A DNA stretch of 64,000 bases from Nocardiopsis potens DSM 45234 (GCF_000341105.1 NZ_ANBB01000039.1:1-64000); one strand, 5' to 3'. Shown: positions 26,379 through 35,617, counted from the first letter of the stretch. Notes: generated by a model not told the origin, from the letters alone. Program-made: numbers and translations.

Positions 26379-26987
26379 GTGACACGCACCGAACTGACCC
26401 CCGACGACCTGCCCGGACGCGCCTTCTACCGGCTGCTCGCCTCGGTCGTGGTCCCCCGCCCCATCGCGTGGGTCTCCACGGTCTCGGCCGCCGGCGCCGA
26501 CAACCTCGCCCCGCACTCGTTCTTCAACGTGGCCTGCGCCGACCCGGCGATCGTGCAGTTCACCTCCACCGGCCGCAAGGACACCCTGCGCAACGTGGAG
26601 GAGACCCGGGAGTTCACCGTCAACTTCGCGCCGGAGGGGCTGCAGGCCGAGATCAACGCGACCTCGGCCCCGTTCCCGCCGGGCGTCAGCGAGTTCGACG
26701 CGGTCGGCCTGGAGCGGGAGCCCGGCGCGGCGGTGAAGGCCCCGCGGGTGGCCGCCAGCCCGGTCGCCCTGGAGTGCCGGCTGCACTCCACCCTGCTGCT
26801 CGGCGACTCCACCGTGGTCTTCGGCCGCGTGGTGCACGCCGCCGTGGACGAGGCGGTGCTGGTCGACGGCCACCCGGAGATCTCCCTGCTGCGCCCGATC
26901 GCGCGGCTGGGCCGCAACGAGTGGGGGGCGCTCGGCGAGGTCACCGCGGTGGACCGGCCGCGCACGGGCGAGCCGCCGCGCGCCTGA
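26379..26987 (+). CDS. Flavin reductase-like FMN-binding protein
   Basis: 202 residues from a GTG at 26379. Flavin-reductase-like split barrel: VVPRPIAWVSTVSAAGADNLAP near the start, SFFNVACADPAIVQFT, NVEETREFTVNFA and FGRVVHAAVDE. Members bind FMN and reduce it with NAD(P)H or act on diverse substrates. There is no ribosome-binding site, but GATAAT (26367-26372) lies seven bases before the GTG, so the mRNA may be leaderless. It is divergent from the dehydratase gene and 125 bases upstream of the ABC exporter. Confidence 0.82.
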   Translation: MTRTELTPDDLPGRAFYRLLASVVVPRPIAWVSTVSAAGADNLAPHSFFNVACADPAIVQFTSTGRKDTLRNVEETREFTVNFAPEGLQAEINATSAPFPPGVSEFDAVGLEREPGAAVKAPRVAASPVALECRLHSTLLLGDSTVVFGRVVHAAVDEAVLVDGHPEISLLRPIARLGRNEWGALGEVTAVDRPRTGEPPRA

Positions 26988-27035
26988 CCCGGCCCCGGCC
27001 GCGCCCCGCTTCCGGCCGGCCCGGGCCGCACGGCA

Positions 27036-27066
27036 TTGACCTCTACCTAACTCGAGGTTCTACTCT
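27036..27066 (+). promoter_or_regulatory. SoxR/MerR-type promoter of the ABC exporter
   Basis: TTGACC (27036-27041) and TACTCT (27061-27066) are 19 bases apart, the long spacing typical of MerR-family activated promoters. The spacer region contains CCTCTACCTAACTCGAGG (27040-27057), which matches the SoxR box CCTCAAGTTAACTTGAGG at 14 of 18 positions. It lies 47 bases before the ABC gene. The regulator is not in this window. Confidence 0.7.
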
Positions 27067-27112
27067 TCCGAGCCATGGAGCGAAAGATCCCGGTAGAGGT
27101 GGGTGGTCGGCG

Positions 27113-29035
27113 ATGAGCATGGAGATGGCCGCGTGGTCGTCGATGTACAACGCGATGCACGCGCAGGAGGACAGGCGGCCGTTCTCCCGCGCCGTGCTGC
27201 GGCGCATCACCGGGTTCGCCCGGCCGCACCGGGCGCGGCTCTTCTGGTTCCTGGCCTCCAGCACGGTGCTGGCCGTGCTCACCGTGGCCACCCCGGTGCT
27301 GGCCGGCCAGGCGGTCAACGCGATCATCGCCGGCGAGGCCCTGGGCCTGGTGCTCGGGCTGGCCGCGCTGATCGCCGGGATCGCCCTGGCCGAGGCCGGG
27401 TTCGGGCTCATCACCCGCTGGTTCTCCGCCTCCATCGGCGAAGGGCTCATCCTCGACCTGCGCACCGCCGTCTACGACCACGTGCAGCGGATGCCGGTCG
27501 CCTTCTTCACCCGCACCCGCACCGGCGCCCTGGTCAGCAGGTTGAACAACGACGTCATCGGCGCCCAGCGCGCGTTCAGCGACGTGCTGTCCGGGGTGGT
27601 CAGCAACACCGTGACGCTGCTGCTCACCCTGGTCGTCATGGTCGGGATCTCCTGGCAGATCACCCTGCTGGCGCTGGTGCTGCTCCCGGTGTTCGTGCTG
27701 CCCGCCCGGCGGATGGGCAGCCGGCTGGCCCGGCTGGAGCGGGAGGCCACCGAGCACGACGCCGCCATGGGCACCCGGATGACCGAGCGGTTCTCCGCCC
27801 CCGGCGCCACCCTGGTCAAGCTGTTCGGCCGGCCCCGCGAGGAGTCCGCCGAGTTCGCCTTCCGGGCCCGCCGGGTCCGCGACATCGGGGTGCGCACCGC
27901 CATGGTGCAGGAGGTGTTCGTCACCGCGCTCACCCTGGTCTCCGCGCTGGCGCTGGCGCTCGTCTACGGCCTGGGCGGGTACTTCGTGTTCGCCGGCGGG
28001 CTGGACTCCGGCTCGGTGGTCGCGCTGGCGCTGCTGCTCAGCCGGCTGTACGCGCCGCTGACCTCGCTGGCCAGCGCCCGGGTCGAGGTGATGAGCGCGA
28101 TGGTCAGCTTCAGCCGGGTCTTCGAGGTCCTCGACCTGGAGCCGCTGGTCAAGGAGGCCCCGGACGCCCGCCCGGTGCCCGAGGGCCCGGTCTCGGTCGA
28201 GTTCGACCGGGTCGGCTTCGGCTACCCTTCCGCCGACCGGTTCTCGCTGGCCTCCCTGGAGGAGGTGGTCACCCTGGACGACCGCGACGGCGGCCCGGTG
28301 CTGCACGGCATCGGCTTCACCGCCGCCCCCGGGGAGACGGTGGCGCTGGTCGGCTCCTCCGGCGCCGGCAAGTCCACCATCGCGCAGCTGGTCCCCCGGC
28401 TGTACGACGTGGACTCCGGGGCGGTGCGGATCTCCGGGGTGGACGTGCGCGAGCTGACCGCGGCCTCGCTGCGCTCCGCCGTCGGCATGGTCACCCAGGA
28501 CGGGCACCTCTTCCACGAGACCATCCGGGCCAACCTGCTGCTCGCCCGCCCCGACGCCACCGACGAGCAGCTGTGGGACGTGCTGCGCCGGGCCCGGCTG
28601 GACGGCCTGGTCGCCGCGCTGCCCGACGGCCTGGACACCATGGTCGGCGAGCGCGGCTACCGGTTCTCCGGCGGCGAGCGGCAGCGGCTGACCATCGCCC
28701 GGCTGCTGCTGGCCTCCCCCGGCCTGGTGATCCTGGACGAGGCCACCTCCAGCCTGGACGCCACCTCCGAGGCCGCGGTGCAGGAGGCGCTGGCCGAGGC
28801 GCTGCGCGGGCGCACCGCCATCGTCATCGCGCACCGGCTCTCCACCATCCGCTCCGCCGACCGGATCCTGGTGATCGAGGAGGGGCGCATCGTCGAGCAG
28901 GGCCGCCACGAGGAGCTGCTGGCCGCACACGGCCGCTACGAGGAGCTGTACCGGACCCAGTTCGCCGACTCCGCCGGGGAGGGCGGCGCGGACGCCCCCG
29001 GGCCGTGCAGCACCGCCCCGGCCGCGGCTGGCTGA
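27113..29035 (+). CDS. ABC exporter with fused membrane and ATPase domains
   Basis: 640 residues. Type I exporter half-molecule: six membrane helices (about 38-330), then the ATPase with Walker A GSSGAGKST, signature FSGGERQR and Walker B LVILDEATSSLD, plus the H-loop in IAHRLST. It should act as a homodimer, exporting lipids or drugs. The promoter resembles a SoxR site, and SoxR of Streptomyces coelicolor is known to control an ABC exporter, so export of a redox-active compound is a reasonable hypothesis. The second Met (27119) is an alternative start. The C-terminal 20 residues are low-complexity. Confidence 0.9.
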   Translation: MSMEMAAWSSMYNAMHAQEDRRPFSRAVLRRITGFARPHRARLFWFLASSTVLAVLTVATPVLAGQAVNAIIAGEALGLVLGLAALIAGIALAEAGFGLITRWFSASIGEGLILDLRTAVYDHVQRMPVAFFTRTRTGALVSRLNNDVIGAQRAFSDVLSGVVSNTVTLLLTLVVMVGISWQITLLALVLLPVFVLPARRMGSRLARLEREATEHDAAMGTRMTERFSAPGATLVKLFGRPREESAEFAFRARRVRDIGVRTAMVQEVFVTALTLVSALALALVYGLGGYFVFAGGLDSGSVVALALLLSRLYAPLTSLASARVEVMSAMVSFSRVFEVLDLEPLVKEAPDARPVPEGPVSVEFDRVGFGYPSADRFSLASLEEVVTLDDRDGGPVLHGIGFTAAPGETVALVGSSGAGKSTIAQLVPRLYDVDSGAVRISGVDVRELTAASLRSAVGMVTQDGHLFHETIRANLLLARPDATDEQLWDVLRRARLDGLVAALPDGLDTMVGERGYRFSGGERQRLTIARLLLASPGLVILDEATSSLDATSEAAVQEALAEALRGRTAIVIAHRLSTIRSADRILVIEEGRIVEQGRHEELLAAHGRYEELYRTQFADSAGEGGADAPGPCSTAPAAAG

Positions 29036-29345
29036 CCCCGGCGGGCCGGCGCCCCGGGGGGAGGAGGAACCGCCGCCGGAAAGGGCGGGGTCCCGGCACC
29101 GGGCCCCGCCCGGCCGCGCCCGCGGAGCCGGAGAGCGCGGCCGGCGGCCGCCGCGGGCGCGCGACACGCCGGACCGCGGCCCCACCGGCCCGCCGGACGC
29201 CCCGCCCCGGCCCGGTCGCGGCCGAAAGGCCCCGATCCGGGCGGCCCCGGCGGAAGGCCGTCCACAGGCCCGCCGCCCGGCTCTGGTCAGGGCCGCCCCG
29301 GACGGGCAGAATCAGGCGCACTGATCGCAGACGTCCACCAGAGCA
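29036..29345. other. Intergenic region, 310 bases
   Basis: Between the ABC exporter and the aldehyde dehydrogenase, both on the plus strand. Very GC-rich with no convincing gene. GCTCTGGT near 29280 and ACCAGAGC near 29337 are complementary but too far apart for a firm operator call. Confidence 0.4.
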
Positions 29346-30920
29346 ATGGAGCACTCGGTGACTCAGACCACGCCTGACGACCTCCGTTCCGTGATCGCCG
29401 GCCGGCGGCTCGACCGCGCCGACAAACCGCTGATCAGCACCAATCCCGCGCGCACCGGCGAGGTGCTGGCCGAGGTGAGCCTGGCCGGCCGGGCCGAGTT
29501 CACCGCCGCCTGCCGGGCCGCCGAGGAGGCCCAACGCGCCTGGGCGGCGGTGCCCGCGCCCATCCGCGGCCAGGTGATCGGCAACATCGGCGACCTGGTC
29601 GCCGCGAACAAGGAGGCCCTGGCGCGCGCCGTCACCCGCGACATCGGCAAGACCCTGGGCGAGGCCCGCGGCGAAGTCCAGGAGATCATCGACACCTGCG
29701 AGTTCTTCCGCGGCGAAGGGCGCCGGCTCTACGGGCAGACCGTGCCCTCGGAGATGCCCGACAAGCAGCTGTTCACCTTCCGCAACCCGCTGGGCACCGC
29801 CGCGATCATCACCGCCGGCAACTTCCCGGTGGCCGTGCCCAGCTGGTACATCGTGCCCGCGCTGCTGACCGGCAACACCGTGGTGTGGAAGCCGGCCGAG
29901 TACGCCGCCTCCTGCTCGTGGGCGTTCTACGAGCTGTTCTCCCGCGCCGGGCTGCCCGAGGGCGTGCTCAACCTGGTCTACGCCGACGGCGAGGAGACCT
30001 TCGCCGGGCTGGAGCAGGCGCTCGGCGAGGGCCTGGTGGACAAGGTCGGCTTCACCGGCTCCAGCGCGGTGGGCGCCCGGATCGGCGAGCTGTGCGGGCG
30101 CCACCTGCAGACGCCCTGCCTGGAGCTGGGCGGCAAGAACCCGATGGTGGTCACCGAGGACGCCGACCTCGACCTGGCGGTGGAGGGGGCGCTGTTCTCC
30201 GGGTTCGGCACCGCCGGGCAGCGCTGCACCTCGCTGGGGAACGCCATCGTGCACGAGTCGGTGCACGAGGCCTTCCTGGAGCGGTTCGCCGCCGCCACCG
30301 CCGCCGCCGCGGTCGGCGACCCCACCCGGGACGTGCTCTACGGGCCGATGATCAGCGAGCGGTTCGCCGACCGCTACGAGGGCTACCTGGACTGGATCTC
30401 CGGCCACCACCGGGTGCTCGGCTCCACCGCGACCGGCCGGATCACCGCGGCCTCGCCCCGCGACGGCTTCGTCGGCGACCCCGCCGACGGGCTCTTCTAC
30501 CACCCGGTCATCCTCGCCGGGGTGCGCCCCGAGGACCGGGTGTTCACCGAGGAGACCTTCGGCCCGATCGTCGGCGTGGCCTCCTACCGGCACCTGGAGG
30601 AGGCGGTCGAACTCGCCGACCTGCCCGGCTACGGGCTGTCCTGCTCGATCTACACCACCGACCCGAAGAAGGCCTTCGCGTTCCGCTCCGGGATCGGCGC
30701 CGGCATGGTCAGCGTGAACAACTCGACCTCCGGCGCCGAGGCCCACCTGCCGTTCGGCGGCAACGGCCGCTCCGGCAACGGCGGCCGGCTCTCCGGCATG
30801 TGGGTGCTCGACCAGTTCACCCGCTGGCAGTCGATGAACTGGGACTACTCCGGGCGGCTGCAGAAGGCCCAGATGGACGTCGTGGAGATCGACGCGGACC
30901 TGGGCTTCCGGCTGGACTGA
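29346..30920 (+). CDS. Aldehyde dehydrogenase (NAD(P)+-dependent)
   Basis: 524 residues; GTG at 29358, with GGAG nine bases upstream, may be the true start and would shorten the protein by four residues. The catalytic Cys is in GTAGQRCTSLGN and the general-base Glu in CLELGGKNP; the cofactor motif is FTGSSAVGARIGE and the oxyanion Asn lies in TAGNFPVAVPS. The sequence looks closest to actinobacterial semialdehyde dehydrogenases such as those acting on piperideine-6-carboxylate, but the substrate cannot be settled by eye. No catabolic partner genes are adjacent, and it probably forms its own transcript. Confidence 0.88.
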   Translation: MEHSVTQTTPDDLRSVIAGRRLDRADKPLISTNPARTGEVLAEVSLAGRAEFTAACRAAEEAQRAWAAVPAPIRGQVIGNIGDLVAANKEALARAVTRDIGKTLGEARGEVQEIIDTCEFFRGEGRRLYGQTVPSEMPDKQLFTFRNPLGTAAIITAGNFPVAVPSWYIVPALLTGNTVVWKPAEYAASCSWAFYELFSRAGLPEGVLNLVYADGEETFAGLEQALGEGLVDKVGFTGSSAVGARIGELCGRHLQTPCLELGGKNPMVVTEDADLDLAVEGALFSGFGTAGQRCTSLGNAIVHESVHEAFLERFAAATAAAAVGDPTRDVLYGPMISERFADRYEGYLDWISGHHRVLGSTATGRITAASPRDGFVGDPADGLFYHPVILAGVRPEDRVFTEETFGPIVGVASYRHLEEAVELADLPGYGLSCSIYTTDPKKAFAFRSGIGAGMVSVNNSTSGAEAHLPFGGNGRSGNGGRLSGMWVLDQFTRWQSMNWDYSGRLQKAQMDVVEIDADLGFRLD

Positions 30921-31041
30921 CCGCCCGGGGCGGGGGCGGCGGCACCGGGACTCGCTGCGGCGCAGCCGAAACCGACACCGGGGACATGTAAACTCACGCC
31001 CCGGTCACGCACGCCCCCGCCGTCGAACCCGGATCGGAGCC

Positions 31042-32187
31042 ATGGATTCCACCGCCGCCACCCCCGAGGAGGAACGAGCCGGACTGGAGGCCCCGCGCAC
31101 GCTGCTCCGCCGGTCCGGGTTCGCCGCGGCCGTGCCGCTGTTCTCCGCCGACCTGGCCGGCGCCGGCGACGCCGCGGAGGCCGCCCGGGTGGTCACCTCG
31201 CACGGCCACCGGCTGTGGACCGAGGCGGTCTCCCGCCGGGACCGGGTCGGCGACGACCGCCCGCTGTACTGGGCCCGGCTCGCCCTCAGCGCGCTGCTGC
31301 GCTCCTGGCGGCCGTCGTTCCCGCTGTCCGGCGAGGAGCGCGCCGCGCTCCTGGACCGCCTGGAGCAGGCCTCGCGCGGCCACGACGACCTGGTGTTCGC
31401 CCCCGACGACCGGCAGCTGCGCGTCATCGTCACCGGGTTCGACCCCTTCGGGCTCGACGACGACGTGCGCCGCTCCAACCCCTCGGGGGTGGCCGCGCTC
31501 GCGCTGCACGGGGAGACCTTCGAGGCGCACGGCAGGACCGCGGTGGTGCGCGCGGCCCTGTTCCCGGTCCGCTGGCGCGACTTCACCGGCGGCATGGTGG
31601 AGCGCTGCCTGCGGCCGCACTACACCGGCACCGCGCCGGCCGACGCGGTGATCACCCTCAGCCGGGGCCGGTCGGACCGGTTCGAGCTGGAGGCCCGCAG
31701 CGCCGCCTGGCGCGGCGGCGACCCGGACAACGAGCGCGCCTGCGCGCCCGGCCCGATCCCCCCGCCCGACCTGCCCGGGCTCCCCTCTCCCCTGCCGCAG
31801 TGGGGCTCCTCGACCCTGCCCCGCCAGGCCGTCCGGGACCTGGCCGGCGGGCGGTTCCCGGTGCACGACGACACCCGGGTCACCGAGATCCCGGCCGGCG
31901 CCGCCGAGCCGGTGGTGCGCGAGGACGGCCCCACCCCGGGGTCCCTGGCGCGCGCCGGCGGCGGCGGGGACCACCTGGCCAACGAGCTCGCCTACCGCAA
32001 CACCCTGCTGCGCGAGGCCGCCGGCCGGGACATCCCCGCCGGGCACGTGCGCACCCCGGCCCTGGAGCCGGGCACCGGCGACCCGGCCGCACTCACCGAC
32101 CCCGGATTCGAGCGGGACCGCGCCGACATCACCGAGCAGCTCCGCGCCATCGTGGCCGCCGCGGTCCGCGCCGCCCCGCTGCGCTGA
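31042..32187 (+). CDS. Pyroglutamyl-peptidase I (C15)-like protein lacking the catalytic Cys
   Basis: 381 residues, longer than the ~215 of classical C15 peptidases because of a ~125-residue helical N-terminal part. VIVTGFDPFGLDDD (about 129-142) is the C15 signature, SRGRSDRFELEARSAAW corresponds to the Glu region, and HVRTPAL (His335) to the catalytic His region. The nucleophile segment, normally (T/F)(Y/F)VCNxxxY, reads HLANELAY here, so the Cys is Ala313 (codon GCC). It is thus probably inactive as a cysteine peptidase or uses other chemistry. It converges with the two-component genes. Confidence 0.7.
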   Translation: MDSTAATPEEERAGLEAPRTLLRRSGFAAAVPLFSADLAGAGDAAEAARVVTSHGHRLWTEAVSRRDRVGDDRPLYWARLALSALLRSWRPSFPLSGEERAALLDRLEQASRGHDDLVFAPDDRQLRVIVTGFDPFGLDDDVRRSNPSGVAALALHGETFEAHGRTAVVRAALFPVRWRDFTGGMVERCLRPHYTGTAPADAVITLSRGRSDRFELEARSAAWRGGDPDNERACAPGPIPPPDLPGLPSPLPQWGSSTLPRQAVRDLAGGRFPVHDDTRVTEIPAGAAEPVVREDGPTPGSLARAGGGGDHLANELAYRNTLLREAAGRDIPAGHVRTPALEPGTGDPAALTDPGFERDRADITEQLRAIVAAAVRAAPLR

Positions 32188-32265
32188 CCCGGCCCCGCCG
32201 CCCCGGTTCCGCGGCGCGGCACGGGCCCCGCTCTCCGGAGGGGCCGCCGCCCGCCGCGGGCGGGC

Positions 32266-32928
32266 TCAGCCCTGCTCGTCCATCAGGCCGCTGCGGTAGG
32301 CCCAGGCGGCGATCTCCACCCGGTTCCGGGCGCCGAGCTTCGCCTGGACGCTGGCCAGGTGGGTCTTGACCGTGCTGAGCGAGACGAACAGCCGCTCGGC
32401 CGCCTCGACGTTGGTCAGCCCCTCGGCGACCGCCCGCACCGTCTCCTTCTCCCGCTCGGTGAGCCCGCGGTCCTCCGGTGCGCCCCGCCGCACGGTCCGC
32501 TGCCGGGTGAACCGGCTGAGCAGCCGCACCGTGATCTTGGGCGAGACCAGGGCGTCGCCGCGCACGGCGGCGCGCACCGCCTCGATCAGCAGCGCCGGCC
32601 CGGCGTCCTTGAGCAGGAAGCCGACGGCGCCGCCCTCCAGCGCGGAGTAGACGTACTCGTCCAGATCGAAGGTGGTCACCACGACCACCTTGACCGGGTC
32701 GGCCACCCCGGGGCCGGCCAGCCGGCGGGTGGCCTCCAGGCCGTCGATGCCGGGCATCCGGATGTCCAGCAGGGCGACGTCGGGGCGGAGCTCGCGGGCC
32801 AGCCGCAGCGCCTCCAGGCCGTCCCCCGCCTCGCCGACCACCTCGATGTCGCCCTCGGCCTCCAGCATGTACCGGAAACCGGTCCGCACCATCTCCTGGT
32901 CGTCGGCCAGCACCACCCGGATCGTCAC
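32266..32928 (-). CDS. NarL/LuxR-type response regulator
   Basis: 220 residues from a GTG at 32928 that overlaps the stop of the kinase gene. The receiver domain has the acidic pair in VVLADDQEMVR, the phosphoacceptor Asp in VALLDIRMPGIDGL and the Lys in FLLKDAG. The C-terminal DNA-binding domain contains LTEREKETVRAVAEGLTNVE followed by LFVSLSTVKTHLASVQAKLG. It pairs with the adjacent histidine kinase. Targets are unknown; the neighbouring proline-rich membrane proteins are not obviously linked. Confidence 0.93.
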   Translation of the reverse strand: MTIRVVLADDQEMVRTGFRYMLEAEGDIEVVGEAGDGLEALRLARELRPDVALLDIRMPGIDGLEATRRLAGPGVADPVKVVVVTTFDLDEYVYSALEGGAVGFLLKDAGPALLIEAVRAAVRGDALVSPKITVRLLSRFTRQRTVRRGAPEDRGLTEREKETVRAVAEGLTNVEAAERLFVSLSTVKTHLASVQAKLGARNRVEIAAWAYRSGLMDEQG

Positions 32929-34175
32929 CGCGCGCCTCCGTCGTCCTCCGCGGCCTCGGCGGGCAGCTCCGCCCGCACCAGCCATCCCGGGCCGCCGGGC
33001 ACCGGCCCCGCGTCGAACTCGCCGCCCAGGAGCCGGACCCGCTCGGCCATGCCGATCAGACCGTATCCGTCCTCCGCGGCGTGGACCGCCCCGGCGCCCC
33101 GGCCGTCGTCGCGCACCTCCAGGACGGCGCGCCCGCCCCCGGTGCGGAGCCGGACCAGCACCCGGGTGGCGCCCCGGGCGTGCCTGCGCGCGTTGGTCAC
33201 CCCCTCCTGGGCCATCCGCAGCACGGCGGCCGAGGCCTCCGAGGGCAGCCGCGCGGCGCCCCCGTCGATGTCCACCTCCACCCGGGGTCGCCCCACGTCG
33301 CCCGGGGCCTCCAGGGAGTGCAGCGCGGCGGGCAGGTCGTGGGCGTCCAGCGGGGCGGGCTCGTCCTCCTCGCGGAGCGCGCCGACCATCCGCCGCATCG
33401 CGGCCAGCGCGCTGCTGCCGGCCCGCTCGATGCCGGGCAGCGCGGCGGCGACCCGCTCGGGGTCCCGGTCGGCGATGTAGCGCAGCGCCTGGACCTGCAC
33501 CACGATCCCGGACACCTGGTGCGCGACCACGTCGTGCAGGTCGCGGGCGAGGGCCAGGCGCTCCTCGCGGCGGATCTCCTCCACCCGCCAGGTCCGCTCG
33601 TGGTCGCGCCAGCGGATGTACAGCCCCGGGGTGAACATCACCATCCCGGCGAAGAGCAGCCAGCCGGACTCGTCGAAGCTCCAGCCGGGCGAGCGCAGCG
33701 GCATGCTGAGGAAGACCCCGGCGACCGCCGCCGCCATGGCGGCCAGGGAGGCCCGGGAGCCGCGCGAGGCGACCGCGGTGACCGCCAGGAAGATCCCGAG
33801 CAGCTCCCCCATGCCCATCGAGTAGCCGTAGGCGCCGAACTCCCCGGTGGACAGCACCAGGCTGGTGGCGAACACCGCGGCCGGGGCGAGCGGCGCGACC
33901 GACTGGACCCGCCGCACCGGTGCCCCGGGCGGCAGCACCAGCAGCCCTGCCAGGCAGGCCAGCACCCCGGAAAGGGGGATCATCGACTCCCGGAAGGACG
34001 GCTCGGGGCCCAGGTAGTCCGGGCCCAGGGGCGGCCGGTCCAGCCAGGCCCGGGCGTCGATCAGGAAGGCGAAGCCCATCAGCGCCAGGGCGCCGGCGAT
34101 CGGCAGCGCCCCCAGCCTCCCGAGCGCCGACCGCCCCGCCGCCCCGTCCGCCCGCTCGTTCCCCCTGCTTCGCAT
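32925..34175 (-). CDS. Sensor histidine kinase, HisKA_3 type
   Basis: 416 residues. The N-terminal half contains about six hydrophobic segments and no large extracytoplasmic sensor, so it probably senses in the membrane. The phosphoacceptor helix is ERLALARDLHDVVAHQVSGI, with His in the DLHD motif, and the ATPase has EGVTNARRHARG and LEVRDDGRGAG, then GYGLIGMAERV. This is the NarX/DesK-like class that works with LuxR-type regulators. It is upstream of and overlaps its response regulator gene. Confidence 0.92.
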   Translation of the reverse strand: MRSRGNERADGAAGRSALGRLGALPIAGALALMGFAFLIDARAWLDRPPLGPDYLGPEPSFRESMIPLSGVLACLAGLLVLPPGAPVRRVQSVAPLAPAAVFATSLVLSTGEFGAYGYSMGMGELLGIFLAVTAVASRGSRASLAAMAAAVAGVFLSMPLRSPGWSFDESGWLLFAGMVMFTPGLYIRWRDHERTWRVEEIRREERLALARDLHDVVAHQVSGIVVQVQALRYIADRDPERVAAALPGIERAGSSALAAMRRMVGALREEDEPAPLDAHDLPAALHSLEAPGDVGRPRVEVDIDGGAARLPSEASAAVLRMAQEGVTNARRHARGATRVLVRLRTGGGRAVLEVRDDGRGAGAVHAAEDGYGLIGMAERVRLLGGEFDAGPVPGGPGWLVRAELPAEAAEDDGGAR

Positions 34176-34267
34176 GGCCCCAGGTTAGAGCCGGGAACAG
34201 CGGCGCCGCCTCGGCCGATCGGCCGAGGCGGCGGGGTGCGCCGGGCGCGGGCGGGCCCGCGGGCCCG

Positions 34268-34690
34268 CTAGTAGCTCGTCGTGTCGTAGGAGCCGGATCC
34301 GGACTCGGAGAGCATGGCCAGCAGCCCGAACCCGCCGTAGAGGACGAAGAGCAGGATCGTGAGGAGCAGGCCGATACCGGCCATGATCCAGCCGATCAGC
34401 GCGCAGGTCTTGGAGGCCTTCGGGTTGGAGGTCGTCATCACCGCGGAGACGATCCCCAGCACCAGGCCGACGATCGCGAGCGGCCAGCACATGCAGAAGC
34501 TCAGCACCGAGGCGACGATCACGCCGATCGCGTTGCCCATGCTGGCGGGCGGCTCGTTCGGCCCCATCGGCGGCGGGGGCGGGGGCGCGCCTCCCATGCC
34601 GCCGTAGCCCCCTCCGGGAGGCGGAGGCGGCCCGTACCCGCCCGGGCCCTGCGGGGGAGGCGGCCCGTACCCGCCGGTTCCGTAACTCAT
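34268..34690 (-). CDS. Proline-rich two-helix membrane protein (DUF4190-like), copy 1
   Basis: 140 residues. An N-terminal Gly/Pro/Tyr-rich stretch (MSYGTGGYGPPPPQG, repeated PPPP runs, about 1-48) is followed by two hydrophobic segments (NAIGVIVASVLSFCMCWPLA and IGWIMAGIGLLLTILLFVLY) around a short polar loop SNPKASKTC. This layout is common among small actinobacterial membrane proteins of the DUF4190 type, whose function is unknown. It is a tandem paralogue of the next gene; even the 5' leader with CTGGAGAAGGCGAG before the ATG is duplicated. Confidence 0.8.
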   Translation of the reverse strand: MSYGTGGYGPPPPQGPGGYGPPPPPGGGYGGMGGAPPPPPPMGPNEPPASMGNAIGVIVASVLSFCMCWPLAIVGLVLGIVSAVMTTSNPKASKTCALIGWIMAGIGLLLTILLFVLYGGFGLLAMLSESGSGSYDTTSY

Positions 34691-34947
34691 GCTCGCCTTC
34701 TCCAGCTTCGATCTGTGCCGCCGGAAGGGGATCCTCCCGGGTCGCGCCGCTCGGCCCCGGCGGGCGATCGGATCCTGGGCGACCGTTCCGGGCGGTCCGG
34801 GGAAGGCCGGACGGAGCGGGGGTCGCCGGGGGAGCGGGCCGTCTCGAACGCGGCCCTGCGCGCCGCGACCCTACCACCCGCCGAACGGAACGGGCCGCCC
34901 CGGCCGGGTCCGGCCGGGGCGGCTCCTGGTACCGCGGGACGGGCCCG

Positions 34948-35319
34948 CTAATACGTGGTGGGCGTCGACGCCGCGATGAAGAAGGAGAAGATGATGTAGG
35001 CGATCGAGATCACCAGACCGATGCCGAACAGGATCCACCCGATCAGCGAGCAGGTCTTGGACGCCTTCGGGTTGCTCTCCACCATGACCAGGGAGACGAT
35101 CCCCAGCACCAGCGTCAGCACGTTGCAGCAGAGGACGCCGACGACGATCAGGCCGATCGCGCTGCCCTTGCTGGCGGGCGGCTCCGTGGGGCCCATCGGC
35201 GGCGGAGGCGGAGGGGGACCCCCCATCCCTCCACCGAAGCCTCCCGGGGGCGGCGGAGGTCCGTGCCCGGGAGGAGGGGGCGGCGGGGGCGGCCCGTACC
35301 CGCCCGTTCCATAACTCAT
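34948..35319 (-). CDS. Proline-rich two-helix membrane protein (DUF4190-like), copy 2
   Basis: 123 residues from the ATG at 35319. It shares with copy 1 the start MSYGTGGYGPPPP, the GGMGG/PPPPPPMGP segment, the NEPPAS/TEPPAS linker and the loop SNPKASKTC, but the second membrane segment and C-terminus (FFIAASTPTTY) have diverged. Ribosome site GGAGAAGGCGAG. A perfect 12-bp palindrome lies 46 bases upstream. The 257-base gap to copy 1 shows nothing beyond its probable leader. A recent tandem duplication is the simplest explanation. Confidence 0.8.
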   Translation of the reverse strand: MSYGTGGYGPPPPPPPPGHGPPPPPGGFGGGMGGPPPPPPPMGPTEPPASKGSAIGLIVVGVLCCNVLTLVLGIVSLVMVESNPKASKTCSLIGWILFGIGLVISIAYIIFSFFIAASTPTTY

Positions 35320-35364
35320 ACTCGCCTTCTCCAGCCATGAGTGAGGGTTGTCAGAGCCGGCCCG

Positions 35365-35376
35365 GTGAACGTTCAC
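35365..35376. promoter_or_regulatory. Perfect 12-bp palindrome upstream of copy 2
   Basis: GTGAACGTTCAC, a perfect palindrome, sits 46 bases before the start of the second proline-rich membrane protein gene and about 240 bases before the deacetylase. It may be a repressor site; no regulator is identified. Confidence 0.35.
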
Positions 35377-35617
35377 GAGCGGCCTGCAGATGTTCTCACC
35401 TCTGATGCGCCGCCTGCGCGTCCGGTTCCAGGTCCGAGCGGATTCGTTACCAGCCCGTTTCCCATTGCCTCCGAGTCGCGGCTTGTGCCGTGATCGCCCG
35501 ATTGCGTCCCGAAGCGCACCCCCGTATGTTCACGGTGCGGCCCGGCGCCCCTCCCCTGCGCACCGGCCGCCGCGACCGCCGCTCCGGCGCCCGCCCCCCT
35601 TGTTCCTCCTAGCCCGG

